Source: Harmothoe impar (lineage: Eukaryota; Annelida; Polychaeta; Phyllodocida; Polynoidae). Taken from it: a stretch of DNA of 64,000 bases. Shown piece by piece: positions 44,871 through 56,289 of this stretch (position 1 is the stretch's first letter; the number at the start of each line of letters is the position of its first letter). Below the pieces are notes generated by a model, which had not been told where the DNA came from, did no database searches, and was given only the letters and a program-made list of their open reading frames with translations. Both the position numbers and the translations under genes were made by a program. The stretch covers positions 34,557,570 through 34,621,569 of the forward strand of contig OX381705.1 in NCBI GenBank assembly GCA_947462335.1. The letters are read 5' to 3'.

Positions 44871-46745
44871 CTACTATATAGATATACATGGCATGTGTAC
44901 AGGGAATATCATAATAGACACATTTCCAATCCCAGGCGCCACATTTAAGACCAAAACTGGGTTGACTGGAAATTCTCATTCATAGTCATTGATGTAAGGT
45001 CCATTGGGTACAGGTTTGGGGTAAATCCCAATATTTGTTCAACATCATGAACACAGCAATCCCGACGTGTCAATTGTGCCGTGCTGGTTAACATCAAGCC
45101 ACAAAAGTAGTGAAATGAACCATTGAAAAGGCAAATATGGAACAGTCATGAAGTTAACTTAAGGTAGCAGTCTGTATTGCTGCTTTGAGTCACCGGTCTG
45201 TAAATATGAATAAAGCACGCGGGGTGTGTTTGAGTGAACATACGCATGGCAGTTTTCCAGGTTGGGTTTAACACCATGAGCCATGATGGGGCGGCGCTCG
45301 GCTGACTGGCCATGCTCACTGCTATCAAGTCCTGCTGGGGCGGTGTATCGATAGCATATGTAACCCCCGAGCACGCAAAACACCGGCCCAGAATCTATAC
45401 CAAATTAGGTCTCTAACCTTAGTGCTCAGCACCTAGGCAGTGCGGAGCTCGGGGTGAGGTGGGGTGAGGTGGGGTAGCGTGGGGTATAGAGCTGCTCTGG
45501 TTTCTTGTGGAGAGCCACTCATGTGTACTGCCTGCTGCCAAACTAGCAGCCTCCTGGGTGAGTACTCCACGGTCAGCCGTCACACCGGCCACCCAGTCCA
45601 CACCGCTTTCAAACTACAGGGTTATACCTTAAGGGCCTCATATTTCTTTAATGTATTATGCCCTTTGATGTCGTGATGTATGAATGCAGCCCTGACGAGT
45701 CTACTCGCCGGGGCTGCATGTATACATCATGACGGGAAAGGACACGCCACGGTACATTGGCCCTTTAAAGGGTAAATGCAGAGTTGAGCGGACATCCGAT
45801 TTTCCGGGCTTGTTTGGAAGATAGTTATGGGTGCCTTGATGGACTCACACCCTGCCCCTTCCAACCGGGTGGGTAGTGGTAACTTACTACAAGAATACTT
45901 TAGATGGGAGTAGTTGGAGGAGCAAGGGGATCTATGGTTGTTAGAGGGCAATAGGGAATGATTATAAACTGTAAGAAATGTCTTCAAAAATAACGATGAT
46001 TCACTGGAAACTTTCGGGACATAACTTTCACCGTTTTTTTTAACGGTGATGGTCACCATTGATTTTATGTAAAATCACCGTTCGAAACATACAGAGATTC
46101 AGCGTTTATACCACTGGTATTACTGTAACTCTGCGCTTTAGTTTATAGCAATTTACGGTTTTATAGTGTCAATACCACAACGCGTCTAAGCCCACCTCTT
46201 TGGGAATATCCCACACTGGTGTCGTCAGAATAATGGGAGGACGTGGGCAAATACCCAACGTCCACTGGCGCACACTTTTATACTTATTGTACCCCTTCTG
46301 CTTCAGGGTAAGTTGGACATAAGGCGAGGAGGCGCAGTGCCAGGTGGGGTCTGGGAAGTGAAAGTCTGTGTGTTGGGGGGGGGGGGGGGGATGGGTATTC
46401 CAAAGGGGTGATAAGAAGAAAAGGCAATGTGCCAGAATGGGCCAGATTCCCTAAGGTGGCTGAACCCCGAGGTGAGCCTACAGTTTACCCAGAGAACAGG
46501 CCGCCCTTGTCGCTGTAATGGGACAAAACCTGGCTGGCAGCCGGCCGGATGAAGAGGTCGACCTCGGGCCCTTGTCTGGGGTGCTATCATGGCATGCAGG
46601 GCGACTTTGTGTTAAGACTTCTCAACCCCCGGGTCTACCCCAGACCCCCCCCCCCCCCACGCCCCACCACTCAGTAACCTGCTTTGGGGATCAGTGTTGG
46701 CGGGGATGTGTGGGCCTCCTCCCACGCTGCTGCCTCCACTGTCCA
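44871..46745. other. no gene seen
   Basis: Frames on both strands without domains. Short AACGGTGAT words near 46030-46080 recall 20746-21458. G-tracts near 46375-46390 and a C-tract near 46647-46660. Confidence 0.5.
45621..45774. mobile_element. ~154-bp foldback element
   Basis: Inner arms GTCGTGATGTAT and ATGCAGCCC pair with GGGCTGCAT and ATACATCATGAC. Outer ends TTATACCTTAAGGGCC and GGCCCTTTAAAGGGTAA are diverged complements. The target duplication is uncertain (possibly TTA/TAA). Confidence 0.55.
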
Positions 46746-46818
46746 ACCACTTACCCATCCCCATCCCCAAACATGAACCTATCCATTCCTTACCCCATGC
46801 TACCCATACATGAACCTA

Positions 46819-46973
46819 CACTGTAAATAATGCAGCCAAATATACGTCATTTTGTACTGTAAACCAACAGTATATATGCTACTGCCCATGTACACTAATA
46901 CCGTATGGAATACTATAAAACTACATGATATTCTACTGCTCAGCTACATTAACTTGTAACACTAGTAACAGTG
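46819..46973. mobile_element. 155-bp CACTGTAAA element with TA duplication
   Basis: Ends CACTGTAAATAATGC and CACTAGTAACAGTG are flanked by TA (46817-46818 and 46974-46975). It sits in a 38-bp unit (AACCTACCCATTCC is the uninterrupted form). Confidence 0.7.
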
Positions 46974-47286
46974 TACCCATTCCCCTACCCCATGGTATCC
47001 ATAAATGTATTATACACTGCAAGTAAGTAGTGTTCCTGTACAGCAAATACTGGGGGCAACTTTGGTTCCAGTAGATTGTGCGGTAGACCTACAGCAAGTC
47101 AGCTTATGTATATTTACAGCACATATACTGTACAGTAACAGCAAAATCTACTGTTACTGTACAGCAGAATTAATTGTAAAACCAAATCTGAAGGTCCTGG
47201 GTTCGCCTCCCAGTGCTGGTGATATTTTTAATCATCCATGTGAGGGACAAAAACGAATTTTAGGTATGTGGGTAGAACAAGAGAAT

Positions 47287-47359
47287 TGGCTCAACCAAGG
47301 ATTGAACTCACGACCTGTGATGTTGGAGATGGGCCCTGATCCGTTGCGCCACAGAACCA
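47287..47359 (-). other. tRNA-Arg-like module in element B
   Basis: On the - strand TGGTTC pairs with GAGCCA (6 bp, one wobble). Box A-like TGGCGCAACGGATCAGGG and box B-like GAGTTCAATCC are present. It resembles tRNA-Arg genes in its 5' half but the anticodon arm is degenerate. Confidence 0.55.
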
Positions 47360-47413
47360 GTGTTACAAATGGTCATATTGGGATATAAGCTACCTCTGCC
47401 ATGTCTGTATTAA

Positions 47414-47485
47414 CCCCTTCACCGCTAGATTTCTTGTAACTCAATGCAATGTTGTGCAACATATTGGCTTACCACGTGGAAGGGG
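47414..47485. mobile_element. 72-bp TTAA mini-element nested in element B
   Basis: Short inverted ends CCCCTTCACCG and CGTGGAAGGGG are flanked by TTAA (47410-47413 and 47486-47489). The size is near the lower limit for MITEs. Confidence 0.5.
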
Positions 47486-47796
47486 TTAAATGAGCTACAG
47501 CCTTGTTGCTAAAGATCCCTAATGAGAGGTGGCTAGACCAAGGATCGATCCCACGACCTCTCGTGTACATATTACAGGGAAAAGTGCTGTAGATCTACAA
47601 GTCACTACCGTAACCTGCATCTACAGTAACAGAATTGTACATGTGCAGTAAAATGTGCTGTATTATTCTTTACAGCTAAAGTACTGTACATTTACAGCAT
47701 AATTTGCTGTTCACGAACAACAACTTTTTACAGTGTATGTATACCCACCAATCCACTTATCCCATGCACAGATAATCTTTAGGCTCCAGAACTTTG

Positions 47797-47955
47797 TCAG
47801 TACTGACCAACTCATCTCAGTCTTCTCCATTTCAATGAGTATTACGCTAAGGCATTTTGAGTAAGGCATTAGCCATACATTATGTTGTTTTGAATCAGTC
47901 CTCTTTGAGTTGAACTTGGTCATACCTGACCAATATTCCTATGACTAGCCTGAGA
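47797..47955 (+). repeat. dispersed repeat, copy 2
   Basis: Matches 9435-9605 in the same orientation. See that entry for shared words. Confidence 0.6.
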
Positions 47956-48188
47956 TCTAAGTGGTACCCGTATAGTCATGACCCTATCCATCCTTACCCC
48001 ATGATATCCATACATAAACCTATACCTATCCACGTATACCATGGTACCCATACATATACCTACCCCTCCCCATACCCCATGCTATCCATACATATACCTA
48101 CCCCATCCCCTACCCCATGCTGTCCATACATATAGTCACCCATCCCTGTAACCCATGGTGTCCATACATATACATCCCCATCCCCGTA

Positions 48189-48451
48189 CACTGAAAAAGT
48201 AAACTTGTCTCAAGACTCGTCAAAGTGACTATCATAAAATAAACGAGTCAAAAGATGTCTAACTTATCAGGTTACCATCCCACAAATAGAATCTGGAGCT
48301 GGCAAATGTCGGGTTTTGGGCTGGCACATGCCAAGTGGGTCTTCTATCTCCAGCTAGAAGACCCGCTTTCTTGTCACTTAGACAAGATTTTGACTCGTTT
48401 ATTTTATGACCGTCACTTGGAAGAGTCTGGAGACAAGTTTACTTTTGAGTG
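48189..48451. mobile_element. 263-bp palindromic element with TA duplication
   Basis: Ends CACTGAAAAAGTAAACTTG and CAAGTTTACTTTTGAGTG are flanked by TA (48187-48188 and 48452-48453). Arms include ATAAAATAAACGAGTCAAAA and its complement, closing on GGGTCTTC / GAAGACCC around 48335-48370. It is inserted in a 38-bp minisatellite unit. Confidence 0.8.
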
Positions 48452-48491
48452 TACCCCATGGTGTCCATACATATAGCTACCCATCCCCTTA

Positions 48492-48610
48492 CACACTCAG
48501 AAAAGTCAGCGTCATTGCCGCTAAAACTACTCTCACCTGAAAGTCAGGTACTGCCTGACTTTCAGGTGAGAGTGGTTTTAGCGACAACGACGCTGACTTT
48601 TCTGCGTGTG
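48492..48610. mobile_element. hairpin family 1, copy 3 (119 bp)
   Basis: Begins CACACTCAGAAAAGTCAGCG and ends with the complement. TA at 48490-48491 on the left; TT on the right, probably a mutated TA. It is inserted in the same minisatellite. Confidence 0.8.
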
Positions 48611-48690
48611 TTCCCCATGGTACCCATACATATACACCCCCATCCCCGTACTATGGTGTCCATACATATACCATACATGTACCTAGCGTA

Positions 48691-48693
48691 ATA

Positions 48694-48747
<54 letters not shown>

Positions 48748-48787
48748 CGTCAATTTATTCCATGTGACTCATACATCCCTTACATTT

Positions 48788-48859
<72 letters not shown>

Positions 48860-48860
48860 C
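48691..48860. repeat. two (TA)n microsatellites with shared 3' flank
   Basis: TA runs at about 48691-48740 and 48790-48852 are each followed by the same ~50 bp (TTTATATACGTCAATTTATT, then CCATGT), so the unit duplicated as a whole. Confidence 0.85.
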
Positions 48861-48904
48861 GTCAATTTATTCCATGTTACTCATACATCCCTTACATTTT
48901 TCAC

Positions 48905-50425
48905 AGACATTGCATGTCTATATTTTCTTGTACGTTTGGTATTGCCATCATCGAATACTGCATGGATCCTCTGAGCATACCCGATCTGTATTCCCTCAAA
49001 GGTATGAACGAGCGAGGAGGTGGAAGTGAAATGCCAAATACTTTCGAAACTGTTCAGTGCCCAGTTTGCTGTTGGCATATGAAAAGCTCATCACTTATGC
49101 CTATGCGCGGGCATACCTCTCCCAGTCTAACTGCTCTATTTGGGCAGACAATAACCTCGCCTCGGGCAGTGCCAGCAGTTGTGATTCCCTCTCCCATCTT
49201 TATGATCCATGTGGGCGCCTGGCGGCTGTCATCAGTAGTCTTTGATTGAATCAGCGGCAGATTGCTGAAGTGTGCGCCGCCCGCTTGGTGTTGCAGCGCT
49301 GGGGTGTGAGTGGGGGAGGGGTGGGGGACGGGGTCCAGGTGATGAATATTCCCTCCTGGGTGAGGCTATCACCGCCAATATCGCCACTCCTCCATCCAGT
49401 TCTTAAGTGTGCACCTCTACACTCATCACCAGCTAATAATTATGCGTATTTTAATGTATGAATGTGACAGCTATACATGTGTGGTGTAATTGAAATCTGC
49501 CCTGCATGTGAATGAGACTAATAAAATGGCTAATGAGTTCCATCAATGAACGCGCATTCGTTACTATATAAAGTCATGCATAACATATGTTCTGTGATTC
49601 CATCTATCAAAATCCCTTTAGTTCAGCACAGCATGCCTCCATACAGTTACCATAACACTTTGTCCACTACTACCACCACCCTTCTCTCCTCCACAATATG
49701 ATAGAAACTCCCAGTTCTCCATCACTGATTCTAGCTGTAACACCGGTGGTGCTAGTGGCCGGGGTGCGCGGCACATTACATCATGGCACAGCCTTTCAGT
49801 TAAACAGGACAATAGTCTCAATGGAGGCTGGGAAGTTGACCAGTTTCTATGGTTAGTGTTGGAGCTGCATTCAGCAACAAGCGCCCTGTGTGCCACATGT
49901 GGGTGTCTCTGGTAGTGGTGGACGTGTCCATCACGCACTGTGTGTGTCGGCTTGGTTAATATAGTGTGCATTTATAGGGGAGAGTGAGGCGTGCATCTAT
50001 GGGCGCGTCGGCCCCGTGCAGCCACCCCGGTCTGATGGTCACTGATAGTGGGAGAACAATACTGGTGCACTACGACCCGGCAGCACGGCACCACGCCTCA
50101 CCTCTCTACTACAATACATGCCCACTGTGACTGCCCTGCCCCACCTTTCAGTCCTCTCCACACCACCACCACCAGGCATCAGCACCTCCATCCCCATGCC
50201 GATTCTAGACTACATCATGCCTAAACTGTCCCATGCCTAATACCACTGCCAGCCCTACCCCCACCTGACCCACTGCCACCCTCTACCCGCGCAGCCCTAC
50301 TCAAACCATTACCACCCCATCCCTATCCCTATCTGCACCTCTGCCACCTCGTAATCTGCCATTCATCCAGCTCTACTTCAATCATTTCCACCCAACCTGA
50401 TTCCTACCTGAACCTCTGCCAACCT
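48905..50425. other. no gene seen
   Basis: Frames at 49618-49971 (-) and elsewhere have no domain. From about 50110 the DNA becomes C-rich, with loose ~66-bp repeats of CTACCTGAACCTCTGCCAC that resume after 50685. Confidence 0.5.
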
Positions 50426-50428
50426 ATA

Positions 50429-50667
50429 GGGAAGGTTACATAAAGTTGATTATTTCTATTTATATGGGAGGTACGGTGAGCAAGCAAACCACTGGACTGT
50501 GAGCCTATGTATATGTCATGTCACATAAATCAGTCAATTGTAACTTATACTAATAGCCAGATGTGCCCCTGGTGTGTGTGGCCATCACGGTGATGTTACC
50601 TTACCAGGTGTAGGCATTGTTTGCCCACACTGTGAAGTCGCAGAACTCTATGATATGTAACCTTCCA
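50429..50667. mobile_element. 239-bp MITE with GGGAAGGTTACATA ends
   Basis: Ends GGGAAGGTTACATA and TATGTAACCTTCCA are flanked by TA or TATA (50425-50428 and 50668-50671). It interrupts the ~66-bp CCTGAACCTCTGCC repeat field. Confidence 0.65.
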
Positions 50668-50671
50668 TATA

Positions 50672-53205
50672 TTCTACTATCCATTAAGCCCTACTTTAAA
50701 CATTGCCACCCCTCCCTAATCCCTACCTGAACCTCTGCCACCCCATCCTATACCTGAGCCACCACCCCACCCCGACCACCAACCCCACCCCGTCCCATAC
50801 CAGAACCACTCTCAGCCCCCACCCCACATCATCTATACATCCAACAGTTCAATAGCACACTGACCAACAAATGTATCTATTCTTTTCACTTCACACCATC
50901 ATGTTAGTTGGTCTGTCTGGTCCCATCACAGCGCATGCATGAAGCCAACTGACAGCTCTGTGCTCCAGCCCAGGCACTGTACATTCAGAACAAGATTTAT
51001 GAGACACTTCGTGAAAAGGGGAACCATTGCTGGTGAGCTGCCCAGCACCAATTAAAGCATTAAATATGGCGGGCCATATCGACCAGTTGCAACTCTAATG
51101 TACATTTGATAGATTGTCCAGTAGGAGAAATTCATACATGCATGAGACATGAGAATAGGTTTATAGACCATAGATATAGCAAACACGTACCGAACTGACT
51201 GGTCTGCTACGTAGCTTTATACGATGCCCATATAGATATTGAGATGGAATAGGGCTGTCTGCGTATCCGAGTTTGCGGATTGAATGCCCAGCTAGAAGAC
51301 ACTTTGGTCTGTACCATTGACTGACAGTGAGTTATGGGCAAAACCACTTTCCAATCGCAGATTGACCACCCCTCTAGATTGGCTCTGGATGAGGTTCGAT
51401 ATGTAGCGATGTACGCAGGCCGGATTCCATCTGCTCGACCTGTGACCACATATAAAAGAGGTTCCCTCTTTTGTGTGTTATAAAAGAAAGTTCCATTGTC
51501 TATGCTGCGAATCATTATAGAAACATTTGAATTGATTGCCTGTATTTGGGATATAAGATGAGAATAGTACTTCCAAATACATGGAATAAGAGGGGGGATA
51601 ATGCTGAAGATGGCGCATTGATAAAGGCAAACTTGAGTAGGAATGTGAAGGAATTTGGTCGTAATTATATGCCTGTGGCAGAGAGTAATCATAATTGAGT
51701 GTTTGTTTTGATCACCTGCCGCATAGTATAGTACATTTACACACTCAAGAGAGTGATTAGCTACAATTGCATTCTATGTAATGTGTGAGTGATTACCCCT
51801 GGGGTAATTATGTACCTGAGGAGTCACGTCATTTTGACACTACTCAGTATGAAGTATGAAGTTGCTACCCTAGCCATCGGGCACCTAGAAACATGCGGTT
51901 ATGGGTATGGCAGAGGTAATATGGGGAAGGGTGATCAGAAAATATGTCCACGCAGGCTACACGGGGTGAGTAGTTTAGTCTGATAGGTATTATATGGTCT
52001 GGAGAAAAGACGTAGGTATTCCATGTGGAATGGTGCCCTGTGAGATATTTCCTGAGCTACTCACATTTTGGAGTGATATCTTTTAATTTGTCCACACTTT
52101 AGTTGAACGGAGCGGTCTTAGTAGGATTAGCGTAGGATACACAGATCTAGTTTTGCACCCACTCGGTATACAAACACAATGTCGTTAAAGACCGAGATGT
52201 TACTATCCCGACAGTAAGATTCCGAGCAGGCGAGGACAGGTACTGACGCCTTTTATACCCAAGGTGCGGCTCTAATCTGACAATGGCACGCGCCTTTCTG
52301 AATGCCACCTTTGCCACATTGTTCAAAGGGCCGGCATCCCAAACGCCTCCCCCTTCATCCACGCCTAGTCTGGGCTCTTAGGGATTTAAAGGCAACACCT
52401 GAAGGTCATGTTTTGTGAGATCATAGGGAACCTCTTGAAACCTTTGTTCCACTACCCACTTGTCTACTTCCTGTCCCGTCTTCCTTTTCCCGCTGTTGTA
52501 CCCATGCATTACTCCATCGCCACCCGGCAAAACCAGAGAAGAACATGCAGAAGTAGACAGGGAGTAGACAGGGAATTATACTCAATTGTATACTACCAAT
52601 ACAATGAATTCTATAATATTATAACATGGTTTAAGTTTCCTGCCGTTGGTTATATAGAGCAACAGTGAACAGCGCCAGCCAATTAATTTACATAAGTATG
52701 TGACATAATCAGTAATCATTGATGGACTGATGATTGGTACATTAAAATTTCACTGAAGTGGTTATTACTCAGGCTGTATTCTGTGGAGCTCTGCACACTT
52801 CGCTGTAGTCTGTGCACGGCTATGATGTATTGGCCGATGTACGTGTTAACCATTAAATCTTCACTCTCACCACCCACGCTTTACTCGTTAGTAGACTAGA
52901 ATAGTACTAGAACAATGACCTGTGCACTCTTAGTGAGGATGCCGCTTATCTAAGGTTGGTCAGTGCCTCAAGTTGCTGCCACAGCTGCTTCAAGGCCACC
53001 CATCGGCAGGTGGGCTCCTGTCTCGGGGCAGCACGTATACTAATTGATGTTAATTTTCAGCTGATTAGATTCTCAGCCACCTGATACTCATGGACCTAAG
53101 GATTCACATTGACAGCCATTGCCTGCTTCCCTGGGCGCTGTGCTGCAGATGGTCGGGTGAGGTTCTCCCGACACCTGAACGTGCTACGTCATGGCCACAC
53201 CCCAC
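50672..53205. other. no supported gene; 161-codon ORF at 51207-51692 (-)
   Basis: The ORF has no recognisable domain, promoter or splice partner and may be chance. A diverged relative of the 89-bp TTAA MITE lies at about 52852-52955. Confidence 0.45.
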
Positions 53206-53211
53206 GCCAAG

Positions 53212-53555
53212 CAGAGGCGTAGGAAGCAAATCATCATTGGGGGGGGCCCAGGGGGTGCACTTCAACTAAGTTTAAGTATCGGCTGCTTTGCATGACGTAT
53301 TGTATACATGCTTATATTGGAACTTTATAGAAAAGTAGTATCTGAGCTCCCTTCAGTTTTGATTGGAGGCCCAGGCCTCTCTGACCCCACTTCTCCCTAT
53401 GCAAGAGAGGCAAGCATAGAAAAGTGTGTGTATTTTATTGGGGGTCTTGACAAATTTTGGGGGAGCACAAACATATTCAGCCCCCCCCCTCCTCAGTGAT
53501 TGGTGGGGGGGGGGGGGCGGGCCCCCCTCCCCCCCCCCTTTTTCTTACGCCACTG
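53212..53555. mobile_element. 344-bp hAT-like element, 5-bp duplication CCAAG
   Basis: Left end CAGAGGCGTAGGAAGC, right end CTTACGCCACTG, flanked by CCAAG (53207-53211 and 53556-53560). Same family as 25177-25462. G- and C-tracts near 53510-53540. Confidence 0.8.
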
Positions 53556-53815
53556 CCAAGATGGGGGCTGGATTTGGAAGTGTCCAGAACTCAGAAGAAA
53601 GTCTCAAAGGATGTTCATGGTACACTCCCATCTTTATCCGCGTCCCTACATCTACTGCCTCTGTACCTCTGAACATCACTACATATTCCTGCCATTCTAT
53701 AGTATTAATTTTCATTTGAGTCTCTATTGATCGGGCATATCGGCTCCGCATGGCCGAACATGCTATGTATGATTGTAAATTATAGCAGAGTACGGTAGTA
53801 AAGGGGTAGTAAATG

Positions 53816-54700
53816 TAACAGTAGGGTGGGGATGGAGTAGGGGGTGGGGGTAGTAATGGTAACAGTAAGGTGGGGATGGGGTAGGGCGTGGGGGTAGTAA
53901 TGGTAACAGTAAGGTGGAGATGGAGTAGGGGGTGGGGGTAGTAATGGTAACAGTAGGGTGGAGATGGGGTAGGGGGTGGGGGTAGTAATGGTAACAGTAG
54001 GATGGAGATGGGGTAGGGGGTGGGGGTAGTAATGGTAACAGTAGGGTGGGGATGGAGTAGGGGTGGGGGTAGTAATGGTAACAGTAGGGTGGAGATGGGG
54101 TAGGGGGTGGGGGTAGTAATGGTAACAGTAAGGTGGAGATGGGGTAGGGGGTGGGGGTAGTAATGGTAACAGTAAGGTGGGGATGGAGTAGGGGTGGGGG
54201 TAGTAATGGTAACAGTAGGGTGGAGATGGGGTAGGGGGTGGGGTATAGAAATGGTATCAGTACCCACTGGGCACAGAATTAAGTTCAACATTGACTCAAT
54301 ATTGAATCAGCATTGAATCAACATTCACAACCGGTTATCAATGTTGAATCAATGTTCTGTGCCCACTGGGTAGGGTAGAGATGGAGTAGGGGGTAGTAAT
54401 GGTAACAGTACGTTGGGAATGGGGTAGGGGGTGGGAGTAGTAATGGTAACAGTAGGGTGGGGATGGAGTAGGGGTGGGGGTAGTAATGGTAACAGTAGGG
54501 TGGGGATGGAGTAGGGGTGGGAGTAGTAATGGTAACAGTAGAGTGGGGATGGGGTGGGGGTAGCAATGGTATCAGTAGGGTGGGGTAGGGGTAGTTATGG
54601 TAACAAAAGGGTGGGGATGGGGTAGGGGTAGTAATGATATCAGTAGTGTGTGGATGGGGTAAGGGGTGAGGGTAGTAATGGTAACGGTAGGGTGGGGATG
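53816..54700. repeat. 44-bp G-rich minisatellite
   Basis: Units of GTAGTAATGGTAACAGTA, then GGGTGGGGATGGGGTAGG recur at 44-bp spacing (53851, 53895, 53939 and on), about 18 copies, degenerating after 54540. Runs of G separated by one or two bases give G-quadruplex potential. Long - strand frames are repeat by-products. Confidence 0.9.
54263..54370. mobile_element. 108-bp MITE inserted in the 44-bp array
   Basis: Ends CCCACTGGGCACAGAA and TTCTGTGCCCACTGGG are flanked by TA (54261-54262 and 54371-54372). Adjacent units read CAGTAGGGTGG without the insert. The interior has AACATTGATTCAAT-like repeats. Confidence 0.85.
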
Positions 54701-54704
54701 GGGT

Positions 54705-55665
54705 AGGGGTAGGGGTCTGATTAACCTGACATCACTCCATGCTGTAGATGTCAATGCTCAGATGTCCCTCTCCCCGCAGGCAGCAGTAGTGGAAGGCCGT
54801 AGTCACAGGAGTAGTATGGATTTTCATGTCCAACCCCACCATTTAAACCTCACGCCATCACCGATGCTTTCGATCCCCAGTTAGCGCGTCGACTTTGTGG
54901 CCAATACCCCAAGGCAGTGCTCCGTCAGGCGTCACAAACAGCGCATCTTCCGTCCGAGACTCACGCACACTTCCAGTTTTTACCTCTGCCCAACGACAAG
55001 GGAGAGCTTGTAATGTGAGCTAATAACTGGAACCTCATTGTATATTCTCAAGACATGAATTCCGAACAGATTCACTGAATCTACCCGAGGCCTGATATGG
55101 CAGGGTGATGTCTCCGATATAGGGATAGTTCCCAAAGGGAGTGGAGAATTTGGCTATTATATAGTCTGCATAGACCGTCTATAATTCTGAAGTGCAATAT
55201 AAATGAGATGGCATAAATGTATGGATGATAACATTCTGCAAAACCCTATATGATGTAACAATGGGTCTACCTTTCACATTTCAAAATATAAGTCGTATAA
55301 TTATGTAACCACACCCTCACAACAAAGGCAATAATACGAGGACCAAACTGTGGCTACCACAGAGTTATAAATAGTCTAGTCCAGTTCTATGGGGCTACGT
55401 AATGATGCTTTGATGAGGGTTAGACCCCCTATTCTTCCTTCATAAAGGCACAGAGTGCCAATACTTGTTCCACTTTGGTTGTTACTAGACGGGTAGCAAG
55501 AATTACGCCGTTTCACAGCAGACTCACTAATAACAAGTCACTTGTTATTAAACAATATAGCATATGTGACAGTGCCACTTTAAAGGACTAAAAAATGTCA
55601 GTGTTAGTGTTGATATAGGAAACGATACATGGAGCTCTGCCACTTTGTGTTAATGCAGTATATGC
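54705..55665. other. no gene seen
   Basis: No domain, RNA or repeat structure is supported. Confidence 0.5.
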
Positions 55666-55669
55666 AAAG

Positions 55670-56285
55670 ACAACAGAACCACCTGTGTAGACCAAAAGAA
55701 GGCACACATGTGTGGCTGACATCTAGCAGCCACAGCAGCATAATGACCTACAGAACCACCTGTGTAGACCCAAAGAAGGCACACATGTGTGGCTGACATC
55801 TAGCAGCCACAGCAGCATAATGACCGACAGAACCACCTGTGTAGACCCAAAGAAGGCACACATGTGTGGCTGACATCTAGCAGCCACAGCAGCATAATGA
55901 CCGACAGGACCACCTGTGTAGACCCAAAGAAGGCACACATGTGTGGCTGACATCTAGCAGCCACAGCAGCATAAGGACCGACAGAACCACCTGTGTAGAC
56001 CCAAAGAAGGCACACATGTGTGGCTGACATCTAGCAGCCACAGCAGCATAAGGACCGACAGAACCACCTGTGTAGACCCAAAGAAGGCACACATGTGTGG
56101 CTGACATCTAGCAGCCACAGCAGCATAAGGACCGACAGAACCACCCGTGTAGACCCAAAGAAGGCACACATGTGTGGCTGACATCTAGCAGCCACAGCAG
56201 CATAAGGACCGACAGAACCACCTGTGTAGACCCGAAGAATCACACATGTGTGGCTGATATCTAGTGGCCACAGCAGCATACTGGT
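55670..56285. repeat. 77-bp tandem repeat, eight copies
   Basis: CCACCTGTGTAGACCCAAAG recurs every 77 bp from 55679. Each unit includes the perfect palindrome CACACATGTGTG. The last copy is diverged. Frames of 76 codons on the - strand are by-products. Confidence 0.95.
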
Positions 56286-56289
56286 GTCA

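Larger units (their letters stand above)
47015..47735. mobile_element. composite CACTGT-TIR element B, 721 bp
   Basis: Ends CACTGCAAGTAAGTAG and AACTTTTTACAGTG are flanked by TA (47013-47014 and 47736-47737). Same family as element A, in opposite orientation. It contains a detached T-arm (CTGGGTTCGCCTCCCAG, 47197-47213), a tRNA-Arg-like module (47287-47359, -), a T-arm-like word at 47540-47560 (-) and a 72-bp TTAA insertion (47414-47485). No transposase. Confidence 0.75.
46750..48690. repeat. ~38-bp minisatellite, repeatedly interrupted
   Basis: Units of CCATACATATACCTACCC, then ATCCCCTACCCCATGGT are clearest at 48008, 48047, 48086, 48124 and 48162, with remnants at 46750-46818, 46975-47012, 47738-47760, 48452-48491 and 48612-48690. 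The gaps are inserted elements. Confidence 0.8.

Noticed and set aside
48697..49249. Tyr/Ile repeat frames
   Set aside because: They come from the (TA)n microsatellites.
51207..51692. 161-codon ORF as a gene
   Set aside because: No domain, promoter or splice evidence; kept only as a remark.
53545..54291. 248-codon Pro/Thr/Tyr/His-rich frame on the - strand
   Set aside because: Explained by the 44-bp array.
55723..56279. Series of 76-codon frames on the - strand
   Set aside because: Each is the 77-bp repeat read through; identical frames shift from unit to unit.
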